From: Agapanthus africanus
Taxonomy: Eukaryota > Streptophyta > Magnoliopsida > Asparagales > Amaryllidaceae
Assembly: GCA_030015575.1 (NCBI GenBank)
Contig: JASDDO010000018.1
Location: 230,749,138-230,813,137 of the forward strand
Direction: 5' to 3'
DNA: 64,000 bases
Part shown: positions 10,734 through 22,615 of the stretch, piece by piece
Layout: each line of letters begins with the position of its first letter
How positions within the stretch are numbered: position 1 is the stretch's first letter
Program-made: the position numbers and the translations under genes
Notes under the pieces: model-generated
The model's input: only the letters and a program-made list of their open reading frames with translations
What the model was told of the DNA's origin: nothing
Database searches by the model: none

Positions 10734-13700
10734 ATGTCATGCCCTAATAAAGATAATAATATTGATGTATTGACTGAACCCGCATGTTATACTGTGCTGG
10801 GGAACGTTGGTTCCGTTCTTTCTTATAAGAGTTATAGGAATAAACAGGATATAGGGGAACACCAGGATTCCCATGCCACCCGATTGAAAAAAGTATATGG
10901 TGATGCATTTTCTTCGGGTGTGTTTCATTACAGAGAACTGTTTCTCCATTTGCCCTACGTCCTGGGTATTAGATACCGGGTCAGGATCCCATATATATAA
11001 TCAATTACATGGGCTTAGAAAAGGTAGAGAACTTGGAGAAGGTGATAAAGATATTAGAGTTGGAAATGGTGCAATTGTTGCAGCTAAGACTGTCGGGGAA
11101 TATCACCTTGTATTACCAACTGGTAATACATTGGTTCTGAATGAATGCTATTACATGCCGAACCTAATATGCAACATTATATCGGTTTCTTTATTGAGTA
11201 AAGAGGGATATAATTTTGTATTACAGGATAATGTTATGAACATTTTCCGTAACCAAAAGTTGGTTGGATCAGGCACGTTGTGCAATGGCATTTATGTTCT
11301 AAATCAATCAACAGTTCTGAGCATAACAAACACACACAAGAGGAAGAGTTCAGAACTGAACGAATCCTTCTTATGGCATTGTAGACTGGGTCACATCAAT
11401 GTGACACGACTGGCTAAGTTGCATAAGGATGGATATTTGAAACCATTCGAATTTTCATCTTATGACACTTGTCAGTCATGTCTCAAAGGCAAGATGACCA
11501 AAACTCCGTTTACGGGACACGGAGAAAGAGTTACCGAACTCTTGGGACTGATACATAGTGATGTATGCGGTCCCATGTCTACACATGCCAGGGATGGTTC
11601 TTCGTACTTCATTACATTCACTGACGATCTCTCAAGATACGGACATGTGTACTTGATAAGACACAAGTCTGAAGCTTTTGAGAAATTTAGAGAATATAAA
11701 CAAGAAGTCGAGAACCAAACCGGAAAAAGTATTAAAATCCTTCGATCTGATCGAGGAGGTGAATACTTAAGCAATGAATTCCTGGACTTCCTAAAAGAGA
11801 ATGGGATTCTCTCTCAGCTAACTCCTCCATATACACCACAGCACAACGGTGTATCAGAACGGAGGAACCGCACCCTATTAGATATGGTGCGGTCTATGAT
11901 GAGCACAGCTGAGTTACCTATTTCCTTCTGGGGGTATGCGCTTCAGACAGCCATACATCTATTGAATATGGTCCCCACCAAATCAGTGCCTACCACTCCA
12001 TATGAGATATGGAAAGGGAAAAGACTATGTCTTAACTATGTTAAGATATGGGGTTGTCCAGTCTATGTCAAACAACAAAATCCAGACAAACTCGAGGCAC
12101 GGTCTGTTTTATGCAAATTTATAGGATATCCCAAAAATTCACAAGGGTATATCTTCTACCACCTTGAGGAACAAAGAGTGTTTGTTTCTCGGCATGCCAC
12201 CTTTTTAGAAAAGGAATTTCTTGAAAAAGAGATTAGTGGTCATGCGGTAGAACTGGAAGAGGTTCCAGCTACAGAAGCTACAACAGAAGATCTGGTGGAA
12301 CCAGAGGATTCAATAGTTCCCAATGAACCCCAGCCACCCCGCCGATCTAGTAGGGTTCCTCGCTAACCTGAGAGATACTACGGTTTTCTCATGGATGGTG
12401 GTAGCGAGGATTGCATCATGGAGGATGATGACCCAACTAGCTTCGAGCAGGCCATCACGAGTAGGGACTCAGTGAAATGGCTGGATGCAATGCGGTCCGA
12501 GATGGAATCCATGTACACCAACAAAGTATGGACTTTGGAAGTTGCTCCTGAAGGGGTAAAACCAATTGGGAGCAAGTGGATCTTCAAGAAAAAACTTGGT
12601 GTAGATGGGAAAGTAGAGACTTTCAAAGCTAGACTTGTTGCAAAGGGTTTTCGTCAAAGACCAGGTGTGGATTATGATGAAACCTTTTCTCCAGTGGCTA
12701 TGCTTAAATCCATCCGGATCATGCTTGCCATCGCTGCATATCATGATTATGAAATCTGGCAAATGGATGTTAAGACCGCCTTTCTAAACGGTGATTTAGA
12801 AGAGTGCGAGTACATGACTCAGCCAGAGGGCTTCGTAGACAGTGGGAGCAGCGGGAAGGTGTGCAAGCTGCTTAAATCCATTTATGGATTAAAGCAAGCA
12901 TCACGGAGTTGGAAGATCTGCTTTGACGTCGTTATCAAAGAGTTTGATTTCGTCAAAAACCCAAATGAACCTTGTATCTACAAGAAGGTAGCAGAGAGTA
13001 AGGTTGTCTTCCTCGTATTGTACGTGGACGACATACTCTTGATAGGAAATGATATTCCTATGCTGCAATCGGTCAAGCTCTTCTTATCACAAAGATTCTC
13101 GATGAAAGATCTTGGTGATGCCTCCTGCATATTGGGAATCAGGATCTATAGAGATAGATCCAAACGGATATTGGGATTGTCCCAATCCAAGTACATTGAC
13201 ACCATACTAAAGAGGTTTAGTATGGAAGAATCCAAGCGTGGGAACTTGCCCATGATCTCTGGAGTCACTCTCTCCAAAGAGATGTCTCCCAAGACTGATT
13301 TGGAGAGAGCTCGCATGCAAGGAATACCCTATGCTTCGGCTGTAGGCTCTATCATGTACGCGATGCTATGTACCAGACCCGATGTTGCATACTCACTAAG
13401 TGTATTGAGCAGGTATCAAGCTGATCCTGGAGAGAGTCACTGGACAGATGTGAAGAGCATTCTCAAGTACTTGCGAAGGACTAAAGAGATGCTCTTGGTG
13501 TATGGTAACGGAGAACTCCAAGTGGAGTCCTTTACCGATTCGAGCTTCCAGAGTGATAAGGACGACTCTAAGTCGCAGTCGGGATTTGTCTTTACCCTTT
13601 ACGGAGGGGCGGTTAGCTGGAAGAGTTCCAAGCAGGAAACCGTGGCAGACTCGACGATGGAGGCTGAATACATCGCTGCCAACTATGCTGCTAAAGAGGC

Positions 13701-14003
13701 TGTCTGGATCAAGAAGTTCATTACTGAACTTGGTGTAGTTCCATCCATTGAGCATCCAATACCTTTGTATTGCGATAACAATGGAGCGGTGGCTTTAGCC
13801 AAGGAACCCAGGTCCCATCAGCGATCCAGGCATATTCTGAGGCGGTATCACCTGATCCGGGAGATAGTTGATCGCCGGGAGATCGAGGTCAGGAGGGTTG
13901 ACACGAATGATAACACGGCGGATCCACTCACGAAGGCCATTCCCCAGATACAGAGAGACTCTTCGGGATGCTCGGTATGCGATACTACAGCAGCTGGCCC
14001 TAG
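10734..14003 (+). pseudogene. Copia-A1 gag-less polyprotein, three lesions
   Basis: Homologous over its full length to the open A4 frame. The start ATG at 10734 follows the splice acceptor by nine bases. The order is gag remnant, protease (DTGSGS), pre-integrase His/Cys region, integrase core with a D,D35E spacing, RT (YVDD at 13021-13032) and RNase H. The breaks are an extra base near 10920, an in-frame TAA at 12364-12366 where A4 has a Gln codon in the integrase-RT linker, and a 4-bp loss near 13955 that changes the C terminus. All other domains are open (10897-12366, 12391 onward), so decay is recent. Confidence 0.93.
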
Positions 14004-14006
14004 TGC

Positions 14007-14017
14007 AAGTGGGAGAT
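14007..14017 (+). other. Polypurine tract of Copia-A1
   Basis: AAGTGGGAGAT directly before the 3' LTR. Confidence 0.88.
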
Positions 14018-16241
14018 TGTTAGTTGTATGTATGCCCTAGAGGCCAGTATTGTACACATGATGTATTTTATATTGGATGCTTGGACATATATAGAGATGA
14101 CTTTCTTGCTCGATATGATAGTATGCTATCTGGTTGCTCTTTATCTTAACATGTATACTTGTCACTTTAAACTGTCTTATAGTTACATGTTGGTAAAGCC
14201 CTTAGGATGTGTACTTGACTACCTGGACTATGATGCAGATCATACTAGTGGGGACATGGTAGTCCATAGGTACATCCTTCAAGGTCCCTAGTCATGGGTG
14301 TATCGAGACGGGGCATCGATATACCGGTGTAGACTAGCGTATATGCTTCTCGACCCATGAGATGGGCGATGGATGATCCCATATCCATTGGTGTTTGACA
14401 TCAGAGATGGTATACGGGTGCTCGGTGGAAACTGGGTACACTGGACGGACTCGCCGAGAACTCCCAGATGGTATTATACCTCACGTCAGATGGCAGTTCT
14501 CAGGTGACACTTGTACAGGTTAGTCTGTGGACCCGAGATCGTCATAGAGTCTTGTGTGATTCCCACTGTGCTTTGATCTCCACCTTACCACGTCCATGAG
14601 GGCATGCAAAACGGTGGTCTTTGGGTACAGTCCTGAGTCATATGGAGGCAATGAGTGATAGGAGGTGTTTCGTCTTACCCGGTATTGGGGGTTGATGTTG
14701 CGCTGTGCTCGATTGGCCGTAACAGGGAAGTCCCTGGCCAGGGCTGATCAGAGATTTGCTGGTAAGTGTTACCAGTAGTTTCTCGACCCGTTATGAGCCT
14801 CATATCGGCACGACTTATCGGTTATTGGGGTCTGACGTTTACCACCCCTAGACTTGATATGCGACATATCAGACGAACAGACCGGACTGTACGGTAAGTT
14901 TTACTGGTTGGATTCACAGGAGTGTGAGCGGGCTAGCTCGTCGATCTTCTGATCGCTCAATACCCGGGTGGCCGTTACGTTTAGCAGACCGCTTGCGGCT
15001 TGTGGTGCTTGATATGATCATCATCTGCTACCGGCGTATTGACGAGTCTTTAGAGTCCTACACAGGGGTTTCCTGGCTCAAGCGAAACGAAATAGGAGCG
15101 CATATGAGATATGTGCGGGACCGAGAATAATGCGAGTATGTGATACCGTATTTCATTCTCGTGATGAATGTTTCGATTGGTTGTATGCGATATAACCTAG
15201 TTATCGAATCGTTGATTCGATAAATCGATACATTGTATACTGGTCGGTTATGTGCGACATGACCGGATCGTTAAATCAAGTGTTGATTTAATGATTTAAT
15301 GTATAATTATATATTTGATATATTACTTTGCATTAACTAGTATTGGTTCACTTTAAATGGATTTTCTCACTTGATGTGCAAGTTGTATATGTGATATACT
15401 TTTGTGCACATGTTTGTATCATGTTTGATGATACTTGCTCATTTGGTTAAGTGTAAAGAATTAAACCTTGGTTAAGTAAATGGTTAGGGGTTTTATTTAT
15501 TCATTCATTTATCTTTTTAATTTGGATTAAAAAGAAATTGCAAAAGAAAACAAAATGGTTGCTATCATTCTTGAAGCTTGTTGAAGCTTCATGAAGCTTT
15601 GATCAAAGTGACCATTTTGTCTTCATGCCTAACCCTAACCATTCATCTAACCTTAGTCAATTCTCTACACCTAACCATGGTTTATATTATGATAAGTATT
15701 CATTTCTTTTGCATTTTAAAAAGATATACTTATCATATTCTATCTTGAGCTTCTTCTTCTTCTTCAAGAAAAAGCTTGCCATCATCAATGGCTTCTTGAG
15801 TAAAAGTGTGAGAAATCCAATTCTAAAGTGAACCCACCTCCTATTTCTTCACCCTCTACCTCTTGCCAAGTAGTATAGGGTGTTTTCTTCACAAGTTTCA
15901 CAACTTGGTGAAGTTGGAGCTTGATCTTGTGTAACCTCGACGTAGATCATCTTCAGCATCGTAGCCGACGACTAGTCCGCTCATTTCTCTGATGAAGCCG
16001 ATGCTAGAGTCCGAGATCCGACTTGTACAGCGAGAGGACGTCTACGTGGAGCCAAGGAAGTGGAGAACCGGATCTACAAAGGTTGTAGCTTCTTACTTTT
16101 AGTTAAGTTGTTAACTAGTTTCTCTTTTCGCCTAAAATTCTAGTTAACGATCCGTATTAGAGTTTCTCGGCACTTGTAAAATTTAAAATTGGCATGGTTG
16201 ATGCCTTGTGAGACCTCTTGAGAGTGCCTAGGAACCCTACA
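14018..16241 (+). repeat. 3' LTR of Copia-A1 (complete)
   Basis: A 2224-bp LTR from TGTTAGTTGT to GGAACCCTACA. Same family as the A4 LTRs but clearly diverged from them. A TATATAGA box-like word lies near 14088 and an AT-rich TATA-like block near 15301-15330; which of them sets transcription start cannot be told. No gene inside. Confidence 0.95.
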
Positions 16242-18401
16242 GCTTTAACTCATAGATGGATTTAAGCAGCTTGCACACCTTTCCGCTGCTCCCACTGTCT
16301 ACGAAGCCCTCTGGCTGAGTCATGTACACGCACTCTCCCAAATCACCATTTAGAAAGGCGGTCTTAACATCCATTTACCAGATTTCATAGTCATGGTATG
16401 CAGCAATGGCAAATAAGATCCGGATGGACTTAAGCATAGCCACTGGAGAAAAGGTTTCGTCATAATCCACACCTGGTCATTGACGAAAACCCTTTGCAAT
16501 AAGTCTAGCTTTGTAAGTCTTAACTTTTCCATCTACACCAAGTTTCTTCTTAAAAAACCATTTGCTCCTAATAGGTTTTACCCTTCAGGAGCAATTTCAA
16601 AAGTCCATACTTTGTTGGTGTACATGGATTCAATCTCAGATCGCATTCCATCCAGCCATTTCACAGAGTCACCACTCGTGATGGCCAGCTCGAAAATAGT
16701 CGGGTCATCATCTTCCATGATGCAATCCTCGCTCCCACCATCAATGAGAAAACCATAGTATCTCTTAGGTGGATGAGGAACCCTACTAGATCGGCGGAGA
16801 GGCGGGGGTTCGTCAAGAACTACTGAATCCTCTGGTTCCACCAAATCTTCTGTTGCAGTTTGTGTAGCTAGAACTTCTTCCAGTTCTACCTTCTTGCCAC
16901 TAATTTCCTTTGCAAGAAATCCCTTTTCTAAAAAAGTGGCATGTCGAGAAATAAACACCTTTTGTTCCTCAGTGTGGTAGAAGATATACCCTTGTGAGTT
17001 CTTGGGATATCCTACAAACTTGCATAGGACAGACCTTGCCTCGATTTTGTCCAGATTGTGCGTTTTGAGAGAGGCCGGACAATCCCATATCTTAACATAC
17101 TTAAAAGATGATCTCTTCCCCTACCATATCTCATATGGAGTGGTAGGCACTGATTTGGTAGGAACTATATTCAATATGTGTATGGCTGTTTCAAGCGCAT
17201 ACCCTCAGAAGAAAATAGGCAACTCAGCATTGCTCATCATTGAGCGCACCATATCTAATAGGGTGCAATTCCTCCGCTCCGATACACCGTTGTGCTGTGG
17301 TGTATAGGGAGGAGTAAGCTGAGAGAGAATCCCATTCTCTTTTAGATAAACGAGGAACTCATTGCTCAAGTATTCTCCTCCTCGATCAGATCGAAGGATT
17401 TTAATACTTTTACCCGTTTGGTTCTCTACTTCATTCTTATATTCTCTGAATTTCTCAAAAGCTTCAGACTTGTGTTTTATCAGGAACACATGTCCGTATC
17501 TTGAGAGATCGTCAGTGAATGTAATGAAGTAGGAAGAACCGTTCCTGGCATGTGTAGACATGGGACCATATACATCACTATGTATCAGTCCCAAGAGTTC
17601 TGTAACTCTTTCTCCGTGTCAACTAAACGGAGTTTTGGTCATTTTACCTTTGAGATATGAATGACAAGTTTCATAAGATGATAATTCGAACATATTTAAA
17701 TAACCATCTTTATGTAACTTAGCAAGTCGTGTCGCATTGATATGACCAAGTGTACAATGCCACAAGAAGGATTCGTTCATTTCTGAACTTTTCTTTTTGT
17801 GTGTGTTTTGTATATTAAGAACTGTGTTTTGATTTAGAACGTATATGCCATTATTTAACGAGCCTGATCCAATCAACTTTTGATTTAGGAAGATGTTCAT
17901 AACATTATCCTGTATTACAAAATTATATCCTTCTTTACTTAATAAAGAAACTGATATAATGTTGCATATCATGTTCGGTATATAACAACATTCGTTCAGA
18001 ATCAATGTATTTCTGCTTGGTAGTACAAGGTGATATTCGCAAACTGCTTTGGCTGGAACATTTGTACCATTCCCTACTCTTACGAAATGATCACCCATTC
18101 CCAGTTCTCTACCTTTCTTTAGCCCATGCAATATATTGCATATGTGGGATCCTGATCCGGTATCTAATGCTCAGGACGTAGAGTGAACTGAGAAACATTT
18201 CTCAGTAACTAACACATACGAAGAAGATGCATCAACATGTTTATTCTTCGTTTGGGCGGCGTGTGAATTCTGGTATTCTTCTATTTCCTATTCAGTCTTA
18301 TAACAATTATAAGAAAGAATGGAACCAACGTTGCCCTGCTCAGTATAACAAGCAGGTTCAGTTAATACATCGATATTATTATCTTGATTAAGGCCTGACA
18401 T
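16242..18401 (-). pseudogene. Copia-A0 protease-integrase-RT fragment, broken
   Basis: Read on the minus strand it begins with ATG at 18399-18401, right after a splice acceptor (AG at 18411-18412). It runs through the gag remnant, protease, integrase (17205-17594 open, with SDRGGEY) and the linker (RRSSRVP at about 16780) into RT, where A1 cuts it. Stops occur near 18300 and just before the protease motif, plus later frameshifts. Unlike A2, A3 and A5 it keeps the full integrase-RT linker, so it is not part of that defective subgroup. Confidence 0.88.
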
Positions 18402-18727
18402 GGTCGCTACCTGGAGAGAGAGAGAAGGAAAGACACTTTAGCATGTGCTCTTGCAAGATTAGATTGGTTATTATCTTATCTAATCAGGATGGCTCCTACT
18501 GTTTTAAACAAATCTTCCTTCAAACCCTAAAAAGTAAGATTAGCCGGGATTAATTACACCCTACAAGTTTGCTAATCTTTCAGCCAGATCAGTGTTGGTA
18601 CTTTGAGTAAGGTTCCCCATGCTTTCGCACGGACCTAATTAAAATAAACCTCATTTTCCCAGAGGCAAAACCCCATTAACACATTTCTAGACACCTACTT
18701 GATCGGCTAATTGTCATGTGTAAAACA
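18402..18727 (-). other. Copia-A0 leader fragment
   Basis: Contains the acceptor tract and the GAAA-loop RNA domain (about 18590-18700; GCACGGACC with CGAAAGCATGG on the minus strand). Cut by the Copia-B LTR at 18728. Confidence 0.75.
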
Positions 18728-19144
18728 TGTTAGTGTGCATGCCCTAGGAGCTATTATTGTATCATACTAACTTGCATATTATTTAATGGAAGCTTGGGAT
18801 ATTCACAGTTGTATTAACAGTCTTGCTCAACATAGTAATATGCTACTAGGTTTATATCTATCTTAATATGTTAGCATATCGCGAATACATATTGATAGAG
18901 CCCTTGGGATCTTGCTTGACTACCAGCGTTGTGACGGTAGTCACACTAGTAGGGGTTGGTAGTCTACAAGCACATCCTTTTTGAGGTCCATAGTCATAGG
19001 ATTATCAAGACAGGGCATCATTACTCCAGAGTAGACTAGTGTGTACGCTTCTCATCCCAGCAGGGGAAATGGTCTGTCCCACAGCCATTAGTACGTTGTG
19101 CTGGAGATAGTATACAGGTGCTTGTTGTGTTACGGGTACACAGG
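18728..19144 (+). repeat. 5' LTR of Copia-B, left piece
   Basis: Starts TGTTAGTGTGCATGCCCTAG, clearly related to the A LTR start. It is interrupted at 19144 by Gypsy-G. The last five bases ACAGG (19140-19144) are the left copy of the G target duplication. Confidence 0.88.
19140..19144. other. Target site duplication of Gypsy-G, left copy
   Basis: ACAGG, matched exactly by 38468-38472. Confidence 0.95.
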
Positions 19145-21120
19145 TGTAACCCTTCGAAAATCGTTTAGGCAGTTTTTCGGTAATCGGCTAATTTTTCGGC
19201 TTTTTCCGTAAAAAGTCAAAATAGGTATTTTTCATTGTAGACCTAATTATACAAAATTTAGATAAGATATTACTACAATTTTGTCACTAAAATGTCACTT
19301 ATAATTTTCTAGTTAAATAAAAAAAAATTCGTAATTAATTATTTTTTTATTATTTTAAGCCTTTTTAAATACATTAAATTAGGGATAAATACAAATTTAA
19401 TTAGGTAAATTTCATAATTAGGGATCTTTATAAGCTAAAATATGGTGTTAATAAAATTATATCATGTCTTGCAAACTTTTGGTTTTAGGGTTGGAAATTT
19501 AATGGAAAAATGATGTAAAATGAGGTTTTTTTTGTAAATTGTTGATGTGAAAGCATTAAATGATAACATATGATGTTTATTGACCTAGAAACTTCTCCAA
19601 ATTTCTCCACAACTCCCTCCCTCACCTTCTGGCCGAGCTCACTGCAGAAAATCCCCTCTCTTCTCACTTCATTTTGCTTCATTTTTCATGTCAAAATTCA
19701 TACAAAATTCACAAATTTCCATCTCCATTCAACACTAAACCCTAATCCACTCTCTCTTCAACCCAAATTAGTTCAAAAACTTGATGAAAGGAGGCTTCTT
19801 GGTGACTTGATCAAGCTAGGATTCAAGCTTGTGAGGTGAAGATTCTAATCTTTTTGTTAACTTGTAGTTTAAATATGCTAGAATTGAAATTTGAAGCATT
19901 AGTTTAGTAGTAAATGTTTGTTTAGTAAAATCAAGAGAAGGATTTGATTTTAAAATTAGGGTTTGTAACATGGTGGTTGGATTAAGTTAGGGTTTTGTTA
20001 TCTAATTGATTGGAGTGGTTAATTGTGTAGTGTTATGCTCGCTAAATCGACAAAATGGCGATGTTTGTATCGAATCGGTAAGCAAATTGCTTACTAGATT
20101 TTTACAAAAATTAGAATGCGATCAAATTGCGTTATGTTAGCGATATAATTAGCTTCGTATAGGATTATTAGAGTGCGCGAACGCGGGGTTTCGTCTAGTC
20201 GGGTTGTGGTTTTGTCGATTTCCCCAAAATGACGATTCTAGTTAAAGGTTAGCGATTTTCGTGCGTTTTCCCGCGCACCGAGTGCATGCTATGAGTAATT
20301 CGAGAGCGTTTATAATTGTATATTGTGACTTGCATCGTCTTAGGTTTTGTAATCTTATGCTTGATATTGTGCAAATATAGGATCGGTCGGGGAAACATCG
20401 GACACGGCGCGAAAAGGCAAGGCGGTGGCCGGATCGGATTAGCGTAGATTTCAGGTGAGTAGATGTATTCATCTATGGGGGAATCATCTGAATGGCGCGA
20501 GGCGCCCCCCCTAGTTAGGATTACCCTACTTTATGCAAGATTTATATTGTTAGCTAGCTTACCCCTTCATTGACATTGCATACCCTTATAGCGAACAGTA
20601 TATTAGATTGCATGGACATTCATCCATACTTATGCGATACCACTTTATATTGTTTATGCGACCTAGTGATGAGACTGAGAGATTTGTATATTTGTGGTTC
20701 TTTTGGTCGAGCTCACTTGAGCCGGCGTTGTGTTTTCGGAAATTTTGCGTTTCTTTCATGCTCTTTTCTTGATATTGCTATTATATTGCATGTGGTTGTG
20801 ATCCGCCTTGGGCGAAGAGCTAGCTCCCGCTTGGGGATGCCATTTTATGATTACAGGTTTATTATCTTGTTGTACCCATTTTGGGGGATAGAAAATATAG
20901 GGGAGACTCTGCCGAAATTTTCGGGAATTTTTGATGTTTTTAAAAAGGGTTTCAATGCAACTTAATTGATTTACAAATCGTTTTCATGTAAGGTTTTCCT
21001 TCACTCTCTTTTGATTTTGGTTTAGATTTTTCTGGGCTTTGGCTGACTTAGGTTACATTACGCCTTTAGACGTCTCGTAATCTAAGTGCCAGTCACGTTC
21101 CGTACTTTCGGGTCGTGACA
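19145..21120 (+). repeat. 5' LTR of Gypsy-G
   Basis: TGTAACCCTTCG to GGGTCGTGACA. AT-rich first third, then a block with an 89-codon open frame (19570-19839). A splice-like TTTCAGGTGAGT lies near 20450 and ACAGGTTTATT near 20855. Confidence 0.96.
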
Positions 21121-21124
21121 AAGT

Positions 21125-21136
21125 TGGTATCAGAGC
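21125..21136 (+). other. Primer binding site of Gypsy-G (tRNA-iMet)
   Basis: TGGTATCAGAGC four bases after the LTR end (AAGT spacer). Complementary to the 3' end of initiator tRNA-Met. Confidence 0.93.
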
Positions 21137-21355
21137 GTAGGTTTTACCTTTCTGAGTGTAGGACGACCTTGGTAGATGGAGTAGGTGACTTAAGCAGAGT
21201 GGCGTACCGTGGGTATGATCCATGGCATACTTACGATACGGTACTCCGCCTAAGTAACCTTAGGACATAATTGCTTGTATTTCCTTTCTTGATTCCTTGC
21301 ATTCCTTGATTCAATTGCAATATCCTTATCAGTCCTGTTTCTTATTCCAGCTTCG
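21137..21355 (+). other. Gypsy-G leader
   Basis: A 219-bp untranslated stretch between PBS and gag ATG. I see no other feature in it. Confidence 0.8.
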
Positions 21356-22615
21356 ATGCCGCCAAAGACTACGAGAGCTCAGCGGGCTGCCGCTAGGGAT
21401 GAGATTCGGGCGGGCCTGTCTGAGGCGAGGATCGAGCGGGAGGATACGCCTACCCCTCAGGGTCATACAGATCCGCCTTATCCAGACCGTATTGCCAGAT
21501 TAGAGGCCGGCATGCAAGAGTTGCGGCAGATGATGGGATCTTTAGTTGAATCTAGCCGGGCACAGAGATCCGAGGACGTTCCTTCCACCGCACAGACCAC
21601 GATCGTACCTGCTGCACAGATGATCACTCCTGCTGCTACTACGGAGACTATCCCTGTTTCACTACAGGAGTTCATGAGATTGAGACCTCCAGCTTTTACC
21701 GGTACAGATGCGACAGAGGAACCACAGGCATTTCTTGATAGGATGACTCAGATTTGCCCTTCGTTGAGGTGTTCTGATGATAGATTGGTGGAGTTTGCGA
21801 GTTTTCGTCTGGAGGGTCTTGCCCAGACATGGTACGATTCAGTAGAGAGAGGCCGAGCTGCAGGTCTGTCTTCTATGACCTGGGATGAGTTTACATCTGC
21901 ATTTCTTGCCCGTTTTCTTCCGGAGAGTGTCCGAGATGCTCGAGCCCGTAGTTTTGAGTCTTTGCGCAAGACTCCTGGGATGACAGTGTCGGAGTATGAT
22001 ATACAGTTTACCCAGTTGTCTCGATATGCTCCATACCTAGTCGACACAGAAGAGAAGAGAATAAAGAGGTTTGTACGAGGGCTTGATACACAGCTATTCC
22101 TTGCCATCGGCACCCAGCACTTTGATACATACGCAACCGCGATGGATGCAGCCTTACTTTTGGAGGAGCGTATTTCTGAGACTCCGGTCGTTTCTGGGCC
22201 GAAGAGGATCCGTACTGATACGCCAGCTCAGCGGCAGATGGGCAGACACCGTGATAGATTATTTCCGGGAGATGGTGGAGGCAAAGGATTGAGACGAGGT
22301 CAGTTATTTGGTTCATATCCACAGACCCAGCAGTCGTCTCCAGGATGTTTTCGGTGCGGGAGTCAGTATCACCATGTCAGAGACTGTACCATGGGACGTC
22401 CGGGCGCGGCGACAGTCCCGCATGTGACTTTACCACCCTCACCACCTTCGCAGAGAGCTTTACTTCCTACTCCTGATGATGCTTCACGCCAGCCAGATGC
22501 TTCTAGAGGCCGTGGGCGTGGCGGTCCGGTTCAGAGAGGACGAGGCGACAGAGGCAGAGGCAGAGGCCGAGGTTGAGGTAGAGCACAGCCAGCTATTAGT
22601 GGTGGACAGGCCCGA
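21356..22615 (+). pseudogene. gag: Gypsy-G gag with in-frame stop
   Basis: Opens at ATG 21356 and encodes a retrotransposon Gag: an acidic and proline-rich start, a central capsid-like region (around residues 100-270, with the typical LRPPAF-G and W-F-LPES segments) and one CCHC zinc knuckle at 22346-22387 (C-F-R-C...H...C). After that comes an Arg/Gly-rich basic tail. The frame is broken by TGA at 22574-22576 inside the RG tail (an Arg codon CGA would differ by one C-to-T), then continues in the same frame into protease. Gag and pol are therefore one frame in this lineage. Confidence 0.93.

Larger units (their letters stand above)
9407..16241 (+). mobile_element. Copia-A1, plus strand, right part of an element split by A2
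   Basis: This resumes inside the A leader (compare 48160 onward in A4) right after A2. It continues through the leader, pol, PPT and a complete 3' LTR ending CCCTACA at 16241. Its 5' LTR and first leader half must lie left of the window beyond A2. To the right, minus-strand RT of Copia-A0 begins at once (16242), so A1 is inserted in A0 in antisense; the expected target duplication begins GCTTT. Confidence 0.93.
16242..18727 (-). mobile_element. Copia-A0, oldest element, internal fragment
   Basis: Minus-strand Copia-A internal sequence bounded by later insertions on both sides: A1 at 16241/16242 in RT, and Copia-B at 18727/18728 in the leader. No LTR of A0 is in the window. It has more substitutions relative to A4 than A1 has, consistent with being the oldest layer. 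It already carries the family's gag deletion. Confidence 0.88.

Noticed and set aside
13502..13755. Open frames on other frames or strands of pol (for example 13396-13755, 61814-62173)
   Set aside because: Shadows of the RNase H coding region with no independent support.
15640..15660. Telomere-like CCTAACCCTAACC words in the LTRs
   Set aside because: Only one or two units inside a LTR; no array.
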